From Bacteroidota bacterium (GTDB taxonomy: Bacteria > Bacteroidota > Bacteroidia > Chitinophagales > LD1), in contig CANGXE010000042.1 in the NCBI GenBank assembly GCA_947457525.1, forward strand, positions 1 through 8,916: a stretch of DNA of 8,916 bases, in the 5' to 3' direction. The translations under genes were made by a program, and so were the position numbers. How positions within the stretch are numbered: the first letter of the stretch is position 1; each line of letters starts with the position of its first letter. This document shows, in pieces, positions 6,728-8,916 of this stretch. The notes beneath the pieces are model-generated. The model did not search any database and was not told where the DNA came from. It was given only the letters and a program-made list of their open reading frames with translations.

Positions 6728-8665
6728 ATGAAGAAATTATTTACCCTGACATTTGTTGCCTTAATACTGTTTACGAACAGTAATGCACAACGTAGTTGCG
6801 GAGCCATGGAGCACTTGGACCGCATTATTTTAGAAAACCCCTCTGTTTTGCAGACCCGAGAACAGATTGAAGAATTTACTCAATCTTACATTAATAACAA
6901 TGACCCAGAGAATGGCAATCGTGCCGTTATTACTATTCCGGTAGTAGTGCATGTCGTATATAACACCTCGGCACAAAATATATCTGATGCACAAATTCAA
7001 TCTCAACTTACCGTTCTTAATAATGATTTTCGTAAACTTAACAGTGACTGGACAAATACACCGTCTGCTTTTCAAAGTTTGGTAGCAGATGCTGAGGTTC
7101 AATTTTGTTTGGCACAACGTGATCCAAATGGTAATGCTACATCTGGTATCATCCGCAAAAGTACTTCAGTAACCTCCTTTAGCACCAATGATGCAGTAAA
7201 AAAATCGAGCACAGGTGGTTCTGACGCTTGGCCAACTTCTTCTTACCTAAATATATGGGTATGTAGTTTGAGTGGTGGAGTATTAGGGTATGCGCAATTT
7301 CCCGGAGGGCCGGCTGCGACTGATGGAGTAGTTTGTACTAATACCGGTTTCGGCACAACAGGAACAGCAACTGCTCCATTCAATAAAGGAAGAACTGCAA
7401 CACATGAAGTGGGACATTGGCTGAATTTATATCATATCTGGGGTGATGATGGTACGGGATGTACCGGATCTGACCAATGTGGTGATACACCAAATTCAGG
7501 TGGACCAAATTACAACTGCCCTACATTCCCTAAAGCCAGTTGCAGTAATGGTTCGAACGGAGATATGTTTATGAATTATATGGATTATACAAATGATGCC
7601 TGTATGTATATGTTCACAGCAGGACAAAAAGCGCGTATGCAGGCCTTGTTTGCAACCGGTGGATTCCGCGCTTCTTTAATCAATTCATTAGGCTGTCAGG
7701 CAGTAACTGGTGGAGGCACAACATGTGGTGTACCTTCTTCATTAAGTGCAACCAGCATTACCAATAACTCAGCTGTGTTGAGTTGGTCTGCAGTAACAGG
7801 TGCAACTTCGTACAACTTACAGTATAAAACTGCAACAGCCACAACTTGGAGCACTAGTAGTATAACTTCTACTTCAGCTAACTTTACCGGTTTAGCTGCT
7901 AGTACCACTTATAATTTTCAGGTTCAAGCAGTATGCTCTGGAGGCAATAGCACATATTCACCTGTTGCTTCTTTTACTACACTATCATCAACTACCACTT
8001 GTAGTGATATTTATGAGAGCAATAACTCATTGAGCGCAGCCAAATCTATTGCTGTAAATAGTAATATCAATGCAACAATCGGAAGTTCAACAGATAATGA
8101 CTATTTTAAATTCAGTACTACAACTACTCTTAAAAACATCCGTGTAACATTAGATAACTTACCAGGTGACTATGATTTGCGTTTGTACAGCAGTACCGGC
8201 AGCCTATTGGGTACATCACAAAATGGAGGCACCACATCAGAAACATTAAAATACAACAATGCTAAAGCAGGAACTTATTACGCCAGAGTTTCCGGTTATA
8301 ATGGAGCTTTTAATGCTTCTACATGTTACCGTTTAAATGCATCAATAAGCAGTACCGCCTTCAAATTGGGTGAAGAAGAAGTAAATGACATTGGAAAACC
8401 AATAACTGATCTTGATATAAATATCTACCCGAATCCTACAACAGGTTCGGCTACACTAGACATGTTCTTTGGTGAAAAAATGGATCATGTGAACATTAGG
8501 GTATTTAATATGGTAGGTGCTTTAATCAGCGAAACTGAATTGCAAGTGGCAGAAGGTGCTATGCCAATTAATATTGATGTTAGCAATCAACCTAACGGAA
8601 TGTATCATGTGATCATTATCACACCTAACGGTACTGATGCCCGCAAATTGATATTAAATAAATAG
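6728..8665 (+). CDS. Secreted M43-type zinc metalloprotease with Fn3, PPC-like and T9SS sorting domains (645 aa)
   Basis: A second pappalysin/cytophagalysin-type endopeptidase, paralogous to the minus-strand one in its first half. The start at MKKLFTLTFV was chosen because it gives a clean signal peptide (1-20, ending SNA|Q). The frame extends 12 codons upstream, but those would spoil the signal. The zinc motif is HEVGHWLNLYH (226-236), with His226, His230 and His236 as ligands and Glu227 catalytic. The Met-turn is NYMDY (Met285). After the catalytic domain come a fibronectin type III domain (about 333-418), a bacterial pre-peptidase C-terminal-like domain (about 424-540, with DNDYFKF and AGTYYARVSG), and a T9SS type A sorting domain (about 563-645, INIYPNPTTG). 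Thr, Ser and Ala dominate the linkers. Sampled rows run about 30-43% GC, against about 47-60% in rows sampled from the earlier genes. The gene lies between gpsA and a gpsA remnant and ends at a strong terminator. Substrate unknown. Confidence 0.93.
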   Translation: MKKLFTLTFVALILFTNSNAQRSCGAMEHLDRIILENPSVLQTREQIEEFTQSYINNNDPENGNRAVITIPVVVHVVYNTSAQNISDAQIQSQLTVLNNDFRKLNSDWTNTPSAFQSLVADAEVQFCLAQRDPNGNATSGIIRKSTSVTSFSTNDAVKKSSTGGSDAWPTSSYLNIWVCSLSGGVLGYAQFPGGPAATDGVVCTNTGFGTTGTATAPFNKGRTATHEVGHWLNLYHIWGDDGTGCTGSDQCGDTPNSGGPNYNCPTFPKASCSNGSNGDMFMNYMDYTNDACMYMFTAGQKARMQALFATGGFRASLINSLGCQAVTGGGTTCGVPSSLSATSITNNSAVLSWSAVTGATSYNLQYKTATATTWSTSSITSTSANFTGLAASTTYNFQVQAVCSGGNSTYSPVASFTTLSSTTTCSDIYESNNSLSAAKSIAVNSNINATIGSSTDNDYFKFSTTTTLKNIRVTLDNLPGDYDLRLYSSTGSLLGTSQNGGTTSETLKYNNAKAGTYYARVSGYNGAFNASTCYRLNASISSTAFKLGEEEVNDIGKPITDLDINIYPNPTTGSATLDMFFGEKMDHVNIRVFNMVGALISETELQVAEGAMPINIDVSNQPNGMYHVIIITPNGTDARKLILNK

Positions 8666-8687
8666 CAAACCACAAGTTGGATTGCAT

Positions 8688-8720
8688 AAAAAGGCTACCT
8701 CACAAAAGGTAGCCTTTTTT
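8688..8720 (+). terminator. Strong intrinsic terminator of the second protease gene
   Basis: AGGCTACCT (8692-8700) pairs perfectly with AGGTAGCCT (8707-8715) around a CACAAA loop. Five A's precede the stem and a run of T's ends it. It begins 22 bases after the stop codon. The A and T flanks make it usable in both directions. Confidence 0.92.
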
Positions 8721-8740
8721 ATTACTTGAATGAAAACAAT

Positions 8741-8860
8741 CAAACTATTTCGATATGTGATTTAGATGTATATTCATTTTTTAAGGGTTACAAAGAAACT
8801 GCAGCGTGAATGCTTATACTACATTAAACTAAAGCTGAAGCAGACTATCTAGATTTGTAG
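8741..8860 (+). pseudogene. Decayed remnant of a second gpsA 3' end
   Basis: Read in the frame of 8756, the sequence encodes SICDLDVYSFFKGYKETAA, stop, MLILH, stop, TKAEADYLDL, stop. This lines up with the end of the intact GpsA (EGLNIETAVRMLMRHYTT followed by ADADYLDL). Over the last 66 bases (8795-8860 against 6478-6543, ungapped) I count 47 identities, about 71%. Many differences fall at third codon positions. The ICD...VY...F-KG stretch also fits the usual C-terminal pattern of GpsA proteins. In-frame stops at 8807 (TGA) and 8825 (TAA) and the absence of the rest of the gene show it is dead. The third-position bias suggests the two copies diverged as functional genes before this one decayed. 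Confidence 0.75.
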
Positions 8861-8916
8861 CTTGAATAAAAGTACTTAAACTACTATCATTTACCCTACA
8901 AATATTTATTTTGCCA

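Noticed and set aside
6830..7117. Minus-strand open frame of 95 codons opposite the second protease
   Set aside because: It overlaps the prodomain on the other strand and has no start-site support or recognisable motif.
7403..7435. Asn in place of Gly in the zinc motif of the second protease (HEVGHWLNLYH)
   Set aside because: The three His ligands and the Glu are intact, and from general knowledge this Asn occurs in other Bacteroidota members of the family, so it does not suggest loss of activity.
8861..8916. Possible promoter for a gene beyond the right edge (TTATTTTG near the end)
   Set aside because: It has one mismatch to TAnnTTTG in AT-rich DNA and no gene is visible in the window to anchor it.

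Overview
The window looks like a chromosomal piece from a member of the Bacteroidota. The evidence is two secreted metalloproteases with the C-terminal sorting domain of the type IX secretion system (T9SS), a tRNA gene without an encoded CCA end, a tRNA promoter element matching the Bacteroidota TAnnTTTG consensus, and no strong Shine-Dalgarno sites before the main genes. I cannot place it below phylum level.

Layout. Positions 1-515 hold a short orphan reading frame (64 codons) followed by a large imperfect palindrome whose ends resemble the core sites of an integron attC site. Upstream of that ORF the frames are broken or cut by the window edge. Positions 515-669 hold a tRNA-Arg(UCU) gene on the minus strand with its own promoter and an intrinsic terminator. 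Positions 727-3546 (minus) encode a 939-residue M43-type zinc metalloprotease with a carboxypeptidase-regulatory-like domain, two PKD domains, an SprB-type repeat and a T9SS sorting tail. A divergent intergenic region (3547-3725) separates it from two plus-strand genes. These are a PlsB-like glycerol-phosphate acyltransferase (3726-5417) and gpsA, glycerol-3-phosphate dehydrogenase (5503-6543). A second M43-type protease follows (6728-8665, plus) with an Fn3 domain, a pre-peptidase-C-terminal-like domain and its own T9SS tail, and it ends at a strong terminator (8688-8720). Just beyond lies a decayed second copy of the 3' end of gpsA (about 8741-8860), with two in-frame stops. I see nothing supportable in 8861-8916.

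How the parts fit. GpsA reduces dihydroxyacetone phosphate to sn-glycerol-3-phosphate, and the neighbouring acyltransferase probably acylates it (or its lysophosphatidate product), so this pair is a small glycerophospholipid module. The two proteases are cell-surface or secreted enzymes sharing prodomain and catalytic architecture but carrying different accessory domains. They have no evident functional link to the lipid genes they flank.

The most informative anomaly is the gpsA remnant. The second protease gene lies between an intact gpsA and a diverged, dead gpsA tail, and that whole segment is more AT-rich than the genes before it. This points to past gene replacement or insertion at the gpsA 3' end. 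The second anomaly is the cassette-like arrangement of small ORF plus attC-like palindrome at the left end. I did not find a convincing new defence or mobile system.
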